Notes under the pieces: model-generated | Databases searched by the model: none | Told to the model about the DNA's origin: nothing | Seen by the model: only the letters and a program-made list of their open reading frames with translations | Position numbers and translations under genes: made by a program | Assembly (NCBI GenBank): GCA_015067175.1 | Contig: SVMX01000003.1 | Span: 32,457 to 96,456 of the forward strand | DNA length: 64,000 nt | DNA from: Oscillospiraceae bacterium | GTDB taxonomy: Bacteria; Bacillota; Clostridia; Oscillospirales; Ruminococcaceae | Reading direction: 5' to 3' | Shown here: positions 50,582 through 59,800 of the stretch, in pieces | How positions within the stretch are numbered: position 1 is the first letter of the stretch | Layout: each line of letters starts with the position of its first letter

Positions 50582-52580
50582 AATAATTCTCCAGATCTAT
50601 TTCAAAATCGGTATCGTATATGTTTACTCCTCCGCGCGGAAGAAGCTCCTGTCGTGAGGATATGTAAAGCGGAAGTATGCCGCCGTGCTTTGGTACAGTC
50701 TGTTTATAGCCGCTGTAAAGTACGATGTCGGCGGTACATTCGGTGTCGTTGGTTTTGGCGCAGGCAATAGTAACTCCGTTTGCGTTGATGTGTGCTATTT
50801 TTTCAGTAGTTATCTCGGTATCGTGAAGTGCCGCTGACAGCACAGTTGCTGCGGGCTTGCTCACTGAGATGGTATCGGTAGGATAGAGTGCGCATATTTC
50901 TGCGAGGCTTTCGCAGCTTGCAGCACTCAGGTCGTAGGCGGCGATCAGCTCTATGCTTTGTATGCCGTGCGAAAGCAGACAATCCGAAAGCTTATTACCT
51001 AGCCTTGCGCCATCTCCGCAAATAAGTATCGTTGCTTCGCTTCTGTTGCATATAACAGCCGCACCGCTGGAGCCGTCCGAGATAAAATCTATCATTTTGC
51101 GGTCGTTCGCAGTGAAAAAGCACAAGGTAAGATTAAGTATTGCCGCGGCGGCAGCGGTAAAAGTGCCGACCGAAAGCAGCTTTCTCGGTATAAGCAGTGC
51201 TGCGGTAAGTGCTGTGGCACACAGCCAAGCTATGACGGGCGCATAGTTAAAATCCATCGAGAGCCACGCGCCTGTAAACTGCCCGAGAAACGCGATAATG
51301 TAGTATGCAACATTCATTAATACGCCAAGCGGCGCAATGAGTATTCCAAGACCTGTTACCGCAAAGCAGACCGCAACAGTAAGCGCCGCGGCGAAAACAG
51401 GCGAAAGTACTACAGTAGAAAGCGCGCCGAGCAGTGAGATACCTCCGAAAGCGGAAATGCTTATCGGTGCAATGCATATCACGGCACACGCTGAGGAAGC
51501 AATCGCGCCGATAAAGCTTTTAATTACAGCGGGCAGTTTGCGCAGGGCGCTGTTCAGCAGACGAACACAGCGGTTTCCTACCACTGAAACGCCGAAAACG
51601 CCCATGACCGACATCTGAAAGCCTATGTCGAGCATGACCTGCGGAGAAAACGCGGTCATAAGAAGCACTGCCATGCACAGCGAATTAAGACTATCGGCCT
51701 TGCGGCAAAAGAGCGGGCCTATGCTACATAAAAGCATCATTATTCCCGCACGAAGCACTGACGCATCGCAACCGAAAAACATCACCGCAAGCGGTATACA
51801 GGCTGCTGCCGCTCCCGCGCGAAGCCAAGCGTGCTTTGCACCGAGAAGCTCCAACAGCACCGACATTATTATCACAAAATGCATACCCGAAACGGCGGTA
51901 AAATGCATAACTCCGCTTATTTTTGCACTTCGGCGCAGCTCGGAGGAGAAATGTGACGTATCTCCGAACAGCATACCTTCGGATAATATTCCGCCGTTGC
52001 CGCCGATCCCCTTGGATATCTTTATCTCCAGCGTTTTGCGCCAGTCGTTCAGCGTTCTTGCAAGGCTGAAGTCGGGGCGCACCGTACTGCGGATATTTTT
52101 AAGCGTTCCGTGCATTTTCATGCGCTCGGCAGGCAGATCGCCCGAGCCTTTTGAAAGCATTATGTCGGCGGTGATGATATCGCCGATATTGTGTTCGCCG
52201 CTGTCGTAGAATGTAAGCTTTGTGCCTATGCTGCTGATGTGCGTGCTGCATTTGTATAGAGAATAGCCGCTGAAATCCTGTATTTCATTCACAGTACAGA
52301 CCAAAGTCTGTGTCGTTCCGTGAGAGGAGATAACAGGCTCGCATACAAAAACGCCGTAGGCGGTCATGCACGCCATTCCGAGAAACAGTGCAAGAGCACT
52401 GGGAAACAGCTTTTTCGCAAATGCTCCGACTATCGCGATAAGCACAGCGGATACCGCCAGCATTATCGCCGCAAACAGCGTATCCTGTGAGCAAAGCAGT
52501 ATTCCGACAGCGAAAAACGGCGCTGTTTTTACCGGCATCAGCTTGAAAGAGCTTAGCTCGTTATGTTTATTCATAATCAT
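50574..52580 (-). CDS. comEC: ComEC/Rec2-family competence protein with degenerate C-terminal domain
   Basis: The 668-residue membrane protein has an N-terminal DUF4131-like region (1-150) and a competence channel domain (about 195-460; LSEGMLFGDTSHFSSELRRSAKISGVMHFTAVSGMHFVII) with about ten membrane segments. The C-terminal part (490-668) aligns by order with the metallo-beta-lactamase domain, but the DVGQGDA and HxHxDH motifs are gone (FISDGSSGAAV, AAYDLSAAS). So the nuclease domain is probably dead. The start is uncertain (ATG 52580 or 52574, or TTG 52583); no good ribosome site is seen and a hairpin lies immediately upstream. Confidence 0.8.
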   Translation of the reverse strand: MIMNKHNELSSFKLMPVKTAPFFAVGILLCSQDTLFAAIMLAVSAVLIAIVGAFAKKLFPSALALFLGMACMTAYGVFVCEPVISSHGTTQTLVCTVNEIQDFSGYSLYKCSTHISSIGTKLTFYDSGEHNIGDIITADIMLSKGSGDLPAERMKMHGTLKNIRSTVRPDFSLARTLNDWRKTLEIKISKGIGGNGGILSEGMLFGDTSHFSSELRRSAKISGVMHFTAVSGMHFVIIMSVLLELLGAKHAWLRAGAAAACIPLAVMFFGCDASVLRAGIMMLLCSIGPLFCRKADSLNSLCMAVLLMTAFSPQVMLDIGFQMSVMGVFGVSVVGNRCVRLLNSALRKLPAVIKSFIGAIASSACAVICIAPISISAFGGISLLGALSTVVLSPVFAAALTVAVCFAVTGLGILIAPLGVLMNVAYYIIAFLGQFTGAWLSMDFNYAPVIAWLCATALTAALLIPRKLLSVGTFTAAAAAILNLTLCFFTANDRKMIDFISDGSSGAAVICNRSEATILICGDGARLGNKLSDCLLSHGIQSIELIAAYDLSAASCESLAEICALYPTDTISVSKPAATVLSAALHDTEITTEKIAHINANGVTIACAKTNDTECTADIVLYSGYKQTVPKHGGILPLYISSRQELLPRGGVNIYDTDFEIDLENYYG

Positions 52581-52586
52581 CAAGAA

Positions 52587-52608
52587 GCGGTCTTTGAAAA
52601 AAGACCGC
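52587..52608 (-). terminator. Hairpin between ybaB and comEC
   Basis: Perfect 9-bp stem GCGGTCTTT / AAAGACCGC around a 4-base loop. It lacks a long T run on the minus strand. It may attenuate transcription into comEC-recR-bioY or protect the upstream message. Confidence 0.5.
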
Positions 52609-52619
52609 CACAGTATTTA

Positions 52620-52967
52620 TTAGATGAAGCCGGGGAAAGAAACTCCGTCGGTAACCTTGCCCATCTCGGCAGCACCGTACTCGTCAACTTCCTTGAGTAT
52701 CTCGTTTACGCCGCTGATGATGAGATCCTGAAGCATCTCGATATCGTCGGGGTCAACTACCTCAGGCTTTAAAGTAACGGACTTGAGCTGCTTGTCGCCT
52801 GTCATAACAAGTTCCAGAGCACCGCCGCCAACCTGCTTTGTGAATTCCTTTTCAGCAAGCTCGTCCTGAACTCTTGCCATGTCCTCCTGCATCTTCTGTG
52901 CTTTCTTGACCATAGCGTTCATATTGGGAGCTGCGTTCTGATATTCCTTGGGTAATCTTGCTTTCAT
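52620..52967 (-). CDS. YbaB/EbfC nucleoid-associated protein
   Basis: The 115-residue protein is a DNA-binding dimer found between dnaX and recR in most bacteria. Typical features are the helical MNAMVKKAQKMQEDMARVQDELAEKEF (about 14-40) and GGGALELVMTGDKQLKSVTLKPEVVDPDDIEMLQDLIISGVNEIL. The start is ATG 52967 after AAAGGAAAT, which lies across the dnaX stop codon. Confidence 0.95.
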   Translation of the reverse strand: MKARLPKEYQNAAPNMNAMVKKAQKMQEDMARVQDELAEKEFTKQVGGGALELVMTGDKQLKSVTLKPEVVDPDDIEMLQDLIISGVNEILKEVDEYGAAEMGKVTDGVSFPGFI

Positions 52968-52981
52968 TTCGGTATTTCCTT

Positions 52982-54835
52982 TCACTTTTTGATTTCGATA
53001 TCTATTCCGAGCTGTCTTGCCTTTTGCAGCAGCTCCTTAACAGCGGGATATTCTTCCTCGGCTGTTTCTTCCTTGTTATCCTCGACCACGACAGCGCGGA
53101 TCGTTTTGCCCATTATTTTGCTTATTTCTCTTTCAATCTCGCCGTAGCCGTGCTCTTTCACTTGATTAAGCAGCAGCAGACTGCCCGAGCGTATCTCCAG
53201 CACGCCGTCAGCGTTTACGCTTGCTGTGGAGTCGTTCAGCATACTTCCGACCATTCCGGGGATAAGCTCCACACATGACTGCCAAAACTCGGGCGTTATA
53301 GGGTCAAGCTTTTCGGCAGTGGGAACGAGCGGTTCGTTTTCGGGAGCGGCTTCTGTCTGCGCGTTTTCAGCAGGCTGTGCCGCAGGCGCTTCTTCCGTGG
53401 GGAAGTTTGGCATAGCGGCAGGCTGTGCTTTTTCGCGCGGCTGCTCAAACTCTCTTGGGGGAATATATTCCTCGGGAGGCTCTTCGGGCGGAGGCGCTAA
53501 AAACTCCTCTTCAGCGGCGGGAGCGCTGTTTAAAACAGGCAGCGGAGCTTCGGAAACAGGTTCGGGCTTCGGTGCAGAGGGTTTTGACATCTCCTCACTC
53601 AGAGCCTTTGTTTTGTTTACTATAGCCGCTATCTGAGGCGGCAGTTTTTCGTCGGGGATAGGAGCGAATTCCTGTCCCATGGGCTTGCTTACGGGAGCCG
53701 GCGCAGGCGCTGTAACAGTGCGGCGCGGAGCTTCTTCCGAAACAGAGCTTCCGAGGCACATTCTTATCAGCGTCATTTCTGCCGCAGTTCTGCGGTGACG
53801 CGTTTTTCCTATGCTGTCGGCGCATTTCTGTAAAAGCTCCAGACAGCGGAGTATATCGTCAAGACTGTACATACCGCACAGCCGTTCAAGCTCGGGATAT
53901 TCATCGGGGAGCGCGGTGAGCAGTCCCTTGTCCTCGGGCACTGTTTTATACAGCATAAGGTCGCGGAAATGTCCGCTAAGCTCATCGATAAGACGCGCAA
54001 GGTCTTTTGAAGCGTTGTAAAGCTGCTGCATAAGGCTTAGGCAACCCGAAAGGTCTTTCTTCGCGATCATCTCGGCAAAGCTGAAAAGATGGCGGTTGTC
54101 AGCAACTCCCGCACAGCCTCTTACAGTATCGCAGGTTATCTCCTCGCCTGCTGTTATACAGCGGTCGAGAATTGAAAGCGCGTCGCGCATACCGCCGTCG
54201 GAAAGACGCGAGATAAGCTCTGCCGCGTCGCGTTTAAGCGGTATGTTTTCAGTTTCGGCAACGGACATGAGCCTGTCGGCGCTGTCCGAAATATCTATTC
54301 TTCTGAACTCAAATCTTTGGCAACGCGAAACGATAGTCGCGGGAACTTTATGAAGTTCTGTAGTCGCAAGTATGAATATAACGTGAGCTGGCGGCTCTTC
54401 CAGCGTTTTGAGCAGTGCGTTAAATGCCGCAGTGGACATCATGTGCACCTCATCTATGATATAGACGCGGTATTTGCAGCTTACAGGAGTGTATGCCACT
54501 TCGTCGCGCAGCATTCTTACGTCGTTTACGCCGTTGTTTGAAGCAGCGTCCATCTCAACGATATCGACCGCCGCTCCGCTTGCTATCTCGCGGCAAGCAG
54601 CGCACTCAAGACACGGGCTGCCGTTTTTGGGGTCAAGACAGTTCACCGCCATCGAAAGAATCTTTGCGCAGGTGGTCTTACCAGTTCCTCGGGAGCCTGT
54701 GAAAAGATATGCGTGACCATGCTTTCCGCCCATTATCTGGTTTTTCAGCGTGGTGGTGATATGCGGCTGCGATATAACGTCCTCGAAAGTTGCGGGACGA
54801 TATTTTCTGTACAGCGCAAGATACATATTTTCCAC
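52982..54835 (-). CDS. dnaX: DNA polymerase III subunits gamma and tau
   Basis: The 617-residue clamp-loader ATPase has Walker A TGSRGTGKTTCAKIL (about 47-61), a zinc module with four cysteines (about 67-83, CLECAAC), Walker B IIDEVHMMSTAAFNALLKTLEEPP (about 124-147) and the SRC sensor in ATIVSRCQRFEFRRI. Domain III continues to about 360; then a Pro/Glu-rich linker (370-505) and a tau-like C-terminal domain (510-617). The ribosome site is GGGAGGTGG. Transcribed after ffs from the same promoter. Confidence 0.97.
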   Translation of the reverse strand: MENMYLALYRKYRPATFEDVISQPHITTTLKNQIMGGKHGHAYLFTGSRGTGKTTCAKILSMAVNCLDPKNGSPCLECAACREIASGAAVDIVEMDAASNNGVNDVRMLRDEVAYTPVSCKYRVYIIDEVHMMSTAAFNALLKTLEEPPAHVIFILATTELHKVPATIVSRCQRFEFRRIDISDSADRLMSVAETENIPLKRDAAELISRLSDGGMRDALSILDRCITAGEEITCDTVRGCAGVADNRHLFSFAEMIAKKDLSGCLSLMQQLYNASKDLARLIDELSGHFRDLMLYKTVPEDKGLLTALPDEYPELERLCGMYSLDDILRCLELLQKCADSIGKTRHRRTAAEMTLIRMCLGSSVSEEAPRRTVTAPAPAPVSKPMGQEFAPIPDEKLPPQIAAIVNKTKALSEEMSKPSAPKPEPVSEAPLPVLNSAPAAEEEFLAPPPEEPPEEYIPPREFEQPREKAQPAAMPNFPTEEAPAAQPAENAQTEAAPENEPLVPTAEKLDPITPEFWQSCVELIPGMVGSMLNDSTASVNADGVLEIRSGSLLLLNQVKEHGYGEIEREISKIMGKTIRAVVVEDNKEETAEEEYPAVKELLQKARQLGIDIEIKK

Positions 54836-54854
54836 CTCCCGAAAAAATACAGAA

Positions 54855-54984
54855 AATGCTCTCGATTATGAGAACAGGCTTGCTGCGGCACACGGTGAGA
54901 TCCGCTTAATGCTGCTCGGTTCCCCGCCTGACATGGTTCACGGCACACCGTTGCACAGGGCCTGCCCCCATAAGCGAGAGCATT
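54855..54984 (-). ncRNA. ffs: Signal recognition particle RNA, small bacterial type
   Basis: On the minus strand the ends pair over 10 bases (AATGCTCTCG / CGAGAGCATT). The apical part contains the SRP54-binding elements GTCAGG ... GGAACCGAGCAGC ... AAGC, matching the conserved 4.5S domain IV loop. Its place directly upstream of dnaX is also the Bacillus and Clostridium arrangement. The length of about 130 bases is at the upper end for the Alu-less type; exact ends are estimated from the closing stem. Confidence 0.9.
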
Positions 54985-54995
54985 AACTCCTATAT

Positions 54996-55024
54996 ATTAT
55001 ACTCCATTACTTAAAAAAAATCAA
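54996..55024 (-). promoter_or_regulatory. Promoter of ffs-dnaX
   Basis: Minus strand: TTGATT (55019-55024), 17-bp spacer, TATAAT (54996-55001), placing the start a few bases before the SRP RNA closing stem. Confidence 0.8.
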
Positions 55025-55049
55025 GACCTTTTATGAAAAAAACGGGCGG

Positions 55050-55078
55050 TTGATTTTTGCGGCTGTATCTGATATAAT
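55050..55078 (+). promoter_or_regulatory. Promoter of the 55112 gene
   Basis: TTGATT (55050-55055), 17-bp spacer, TATAAT (55073-55078); divergent from the ffs promoter. Confidence 0.75.
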
Positions 55079-55111
55079 TTTAATGTAGAACTTGCGAAAG
55101 GAGCGGTGCTT

Positions 55112-55849
55112 GTGCGCGATTTTTTTCATTGTGACACGACGGTGTATAAAAAACGGCTGAAAACTGCTGTTGCGGCTGTGCTTATGCCTGTTATTGCGGT
55201 GTGCATATTCTGCGCCGCTAACATAATCTTCAATATGCGTGACGACGGCGACAAAGGCTTTGCACAGTTCATGCTGCTGCTTATGGCGGGCTGTATCGCG
55301 TTTGCGATGATCGCGTGCTTTCTGGGCGCGTATATCGCGGATAAAAAGTGCCGCCGTCATTCGAGATATACCTATTTTGATATTCTGCCAAAGGGTATGA
55401 TATACAGCCGCTATGCGGGAGAGCATTATCTTTACGGCGAGCGCACTATCTACCGCAGGCTTTACTATATCCCGTTTGAGGGATTTACCAACGCCTTGCG
55501 CGACCCGAAGGAGTCGCCGCGCTCGCTTACCGTAACGGGCGATATAAGGGAATATCTGCTGCCCTCGGATTATCTCGGTTATCATATCGACGAGGACGGA
55601 GAGCTTGTTTTTGATTATGCGGAGCTTTCAGAGCGGCATTTTGAGCGCCGCGAAAAGCTGCTTATAACACAGGATTTCGGTAGCACCAAGCGGCTTCAAG
55701 GCTCGATACTGCACTATTATGAGCAATTCAAGAATGCGCCCGAGAAAAAGCCTTTCAATATTGCGGATTATGTATCCCAGCGCAGCAAAAAGCCTATGCG
55801 CACATCAAATCCTGTTCTTGACGCGCCGAGCTTTGACCGCAAATGGTGA
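55112..55849 (+). CDS. Hypothetical membrane protein
   Basis: The 245-residue protein has two membrane segments (about 18-42 and 55-82) and a cytoplasmic C-terminal half that resembles bacterial PH / YcxB-like domains in pattern (YTYFDILPKGMIYSR, GERTIYRRLYYIPFEGFTNALRD). I do not assign a family firmly. The start is the GTG at 55112, 8 bases after AGGAG; the GTG at 55106 is too close to the site. Divergent from ffs-dnaX. Confidence 0.6.
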   Translation: MRDFFHCDTTVYKKRLKTAVAAVLMPVIAVCIFCAANIIFNMRDDGDKGFAQFMLLLMAGCIAFAMIACFLGAYIADKKCRRHSRYTYFDILPKGMIYSRYAGEHYLYGERTIYRRLYYIPFEGFTNALRDPKESPRSLTVTGDIREYLLPSDYLGYHIDEDGELVFDYAELSERHFERREKLLITQDFGSTKRLQGSILHYYEQFKNAPEKKPFNIADYVSQRSKKPMRTSNPVLDAPSFDRKW

Positions 55850-55895
55850 CCCTGCACTTAAAAGCAGAGAAAGTCGGGACATATTGCTTTGCGAG

Positions 55896-55913
55896 TGATA
55901 TAATGATATCACG
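55896..55913. promoter_or_regulatory. Inverted repeat over the -10 box of the AraC-type gene
   Basis: GTGATAT (55896-55902), 4 bases, ATATCAC (55907-55913): perfect 7-bp arms. The candidate -10 TATAAT (55900-55905) lies within it; the -35 (GGGACA) is weak. This fits an operator, perhaps for autoregulation. Confidence 0.5.
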
Positions 55914-55936
55914 GTCAGAGGAAAGGAAGTGTTTCA

Positions 55937-56779
55937 GTGAACGGCTGGACAGAAGGCATACAGAGTGCGGTGCAGTACATCGAGGATAACATCACCGAGG
56001 AGCTGCTTATCGAGGATATCGCGGCAAAGGCGTATGTTTCGGCGTTTCATTTTCAGCGAATCTTCGGGGTGTTGTGCGGCTTCACGGTCGGCGAATATAT
56101 CAGGTGCCGCAGGCTTGCGCTTGCGGGACAGGAGCTTTCTGCGCAGGGCGCTAAAGTCATTGACACTGCGTTGAAGTACGGATACGACTCGCCCGACAGC
56201 TTCACCCGTGCGTTCACTAAGTTTCACGGTATATCCCCCTCTGCCGCAAAGGAGAAAGGCGCAATGCTGAAAGCGTTTGCACCTTTAAGGATAAAACTGA
56301 CTTTGGAGGGTGGTACTATGATGGAGTACAAAATTGTTGAAAAAGCGGCGTTTACTGTGGTTGGAAAGGCGAGGAGCTTCAATACGGAAACCTCGTATTC
56401 CGAGATACCCAAGTTCTGGAATGAGCATTATCAGACTGGCGGCGGAGAAGTGATAAAGGGAATGTTCGGCGCGTGTATGGACAGCGACGGAACAAACTTC
56501 GAGTATCTTATCGCTGACTGCTATATGCCATGGAACGATATCCCCGAGGGCTGTGTGACAAGAACTATCCCTGCGGGCACATGGGCGGTATTTCCGTGCA
56601 GAGGCGCGCTTCCCAAGGCTTTGCAGGACGTAAACACAAAGATTTGGAGCGAGTGGCTGCCAAACTGTAAGGAATACAAGCTCACAGGCAACTACAATAT
56701 CGAGGTATATCTCACTCCTCCGCAGCCCAACCCCGATGACACCTACAGTGAGATATGGGTGCCTGTTGAAAAGCTGTGA
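55937..56779 (+). CDS. AraC-family regulator with GyrI-like effector domain
   Basis: The 280-residue protein has an AraC helix-turn-helix pair (about 8-105; LLIEDIAAKAYVSAFHFQRIFGVLCGFTVGEYIRCRRLALA and DTALKYGYDSPDSFTRAFTKFHGISP) and a GyrI-like / effector-binding domain (125-280; YKIVEKAAFTVVGKA, PAGTWAVFPCRG, YNIEVYLTPP, SEIWVPVEKL). The architecture is that of Rob/SoxS-type multidrug sensors. The start is GTG 55937 after GGAAG. Its target is probably itself or distant genes; dnaE follows with its own promoter. Confidence 0.88.
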   Translation: MNGWTEGIQSAVQYIEDNITEELLIEDIAAKAYVSAFHFQRIFGVLCGFTVGEYIRCRRLALAGQELSAQGAKVIDTALKYGYDSPDSFTRAFTKFHGISPSAAKEKGAMLKAFAPLRIKLTLEGGTMMEYKIVEKAAFTVVGKARSFNTETSYSEIPKFWNEHYQTGGGEVIKGMFGACMDSDGTNFEYLIADCYMPWNDIPEGCVTRTIPAGTWAVFPCRGALPKALQDVNTKIWSEWLPNCKEYKLTGNYNIEVYLTPPQPNPDDTYSEIWVPVEKL

Positions 56780-56784
56780 TATAC

Positions 56785-56813
56785 TTGATAATATTCGTGT
56801 TTTGATGTATAAT
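56785..56813 (+). promoter_or_regulatory. Promoter of dnaE
   Basis: TTGATA (56785-56790), 17-bp spacer, TATAAT (56808-56813), immediately after the AraC-type gene. Confidence 0.75.
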
Positions 56814-56861
56814 ATATCTTGATAAATACAATGCGATACATCAAATGAACGGAGAGGTATC

Positions 56862-59800
56862 ATGTCACAGCTTGTGCATCTTCATGTTCATACTCAGTAC
56901 AGCCTGCTTGACGGCGCTTGCCGTTTAAGCAGGCTTGTTTCGCGTGCAAAGGAGCTTTCTCAGCCCGCGCTTGCTATTACCGACCACGGTGTATTATACG
57001 GCGCAGTGGAGTTTTATGACGAGTGCAAGGCGGCGGGCATAAAGCCTATCATCGGGTGCGAGGTGTATGTAGCGCACGGCAGCCGCCTTGAACGCTCACG
57101 CACAGAGCGCGACCCGTATCATCTCACACTCTTATGCATGAATGAGGAGGGCTATCAAAATTTATGCCGCCTTGTTTCGGACGCTTCGCTGAATGGGCTT
57201 AGCGGCACGCCGCGCTGCGACCGTGAAACGCTGAAAAAATACAATGGCGGGCTTATTGCGCTTTCGGGCTGCACAAACGGCAAGATACCGCGGCTGCTTA
57301 TGCAGAACAGATTCCCCGAGGCGAAAGAGGCGGCGGACTGGTATCGCTCGGTCTACGGCGACGCGTTTTATCTTGAGCTTCAAAACCATGACACGGACAG
57401 CGAAAGGCAGCTTGTAATGCGGCTGAGGCAGCTTTCGGAGAGCACGGGTATTTTGCTTTGCCCGACTAACGATGTGCATTATGTGAATAGGGAAAATGCG
57501 AGGACACAGAAGATATTGTCTTGCATAGGGCTTAATAAGAGACTTTCAGACCCGAATCCCATGCAGCTTCCCACTGATGAATATTATCTTAAAAGCTATG
57601 ACGAAATGCGCAGTTTTTTTACGGAGGAGGAGCTTGCCAATACCGTAAAAATTGCCGAGCGCTGCAATGTGGAGTTTCAATACGGCGTGACGAAGCTGCC
57701 TCGTTTTACCGCGGAGGGTGTGACGGATAACGCCGCATATTTCCGAAAGCTTGTGCATAACGGCGCAAAAAAGCGCTACGGCTCGCTTACCGAGGATGTA
57801 ACCTCGCGGCTTTCTTATGAGCTTTCCGTCATTGAAAAGATGGGCTTTGTGGACTATTTTCTCATCGTGTGGGATTTTATCCGCTTTGCCAAAAAGCAGG
57901 ATATCCCCGTGGGACCGGGACGCGGCTCGGGTGCGGGAAGTCTGTGTGCTTACTGCATGGGAATTACGGACATCGACCCGCTGAAATACGACCTGCTTTT
58001 TGAGCGCTTTTTGAACCCAGAGCGTGTCAGTATGCCCGATTTTGATATAGATTTCTGCAACGAGCGCCGACAGGAAGTCATCGAGTATGTGCGCCGCCGC
58101 TACGGTGCGGACCATGTGGCGCAGATAATCGCGTTTGATACGATGAAAGCGAGGGGTGCGCTGCGTGACGCGGCGAGGGTCCTCGGCATATCATATTCTG
58201 CGGCTGACGCGGCGGCGAAGCTTATCCCGCATTTCAAGTCAACTCTTGAAGATGAAGCAGAGCGCGGAGAGCTTGCAAAGCTTTGCGCTTCAGACCACGA
58301 TATCCGTGCGCTTGTCAATGCCGCCAAGGAGATTGAGGGTATGCCGCGCCATACGACCACTCATGCGGCGGGTATCGTTATAACGCGCGAGCCTGCGGCG
58401 GAATATGTTCCGTTAAAGACAGAGGACGGCGAAACGGTAACACAGTATACGATGGGCATACTTGAAAAGCTGGGTCTGCTGAAGATGGACTTTTTGGGAC
58501 TCAGAAACCTCACCGTTATCAAACGCGCAGAGGACATGATAAGGGAGGATATCCCCGATTTCAGAGTTGACAAGGTAGACGAGAATGACGCGTACGTATA
58601 TAAAATGCTGTCCGACGGCGGCACAACGGGAGTTTTTCAGTTTGAAAGCGCGGGCATGACAGGCGTTCTACGCAGACTTCAGCCGCGTTCAATTGAAGAC
58701 CTTACAGCAGCGTTGTCGCTGTATCGTCCGGGGCCTATGGCGTCTATCCCGACATATATCGAGAACAGGCACAAAAAGCCCTCTGAGATAGCGTATCGTC
58801 ACCCGCTTTTAAAGGATATACTTTCTGTCACCTATGGCTGCATAGTGTATCAGGAGCAGGTAATGCAGATATGCCGCGTTATCGGCGGCTATTCCTACGG
58901 TAGAGCCGACCTTGTGCGCCGTGCCATGGCGAAGAAAAAGCACGATGTTATGGAAAAGGAACGCAGCGCGTTCATCTACGGCACCGACTCCAATTGTGGC
59001 GCGGTGAAGAACGGCGTTCCTGAGGATATTGCAGATCAGATATTTGATGAAATGAGCGCGTTTGCTTCTTATGCGTTCAATAAATCCCATGCCGCAGCGT
59101 ATTCCGTGGTTGCTTACCGCACAGCGTATCTAAGACGTCATCACTACACGAGATATATGACGGCGCTGATTTCAAGCGTGCTTGACTGGACGGACAAGAT
59201 GGTGGAGTATATCGGCGACCTTGCCGATAACGGAGTGAAGCTGCTGCCGCCCGATGTAAACAAGAGCTTCGCTGAGTTTTCTGTTGAGGGAGATAATGTT
59301 CGGTATGGTCTGCTTGCGGTGAAAAATCTCGGCAGAGGTTTTATTGCTCGTATAATTGATGAGAGAAATAACGGAGAGTATATTTCTCTCGCGGATTTCT
59401 GCGTAAGAACGGCGGGATTTGACAACAACCGCCGATATATGGAGGCTCTTATCAAGAGCGGCGCGCTTGACTGTTTTCCGCAAAGCCGCAGACAGATGAT
59501 GTTTGCCATGGATAAGCTGCTTGATATGGCTCAAGCGGAGCACAGCAGAGCAGAGAGCGGTCAGCTTGACCTGTTTTCGGGCGAAGAGAGCGGCACGTCA
59601 GATTTTGTTTATCCCGATGTGGAGGAATACAGCCGCGGTCAGCTTCTTGCTATGGAAAGGGAAATGATAGGGCTGTATATTTCGGGACACCCTGCGGACG
59701 AATATATCCCGAATGCGCCGGAGGACTGCCGATATATCGCCGACGCACTTGAAGCCGCGGACGGCTGTATGCTGTCGGTGGTGGGGATAATGACGGCGAA

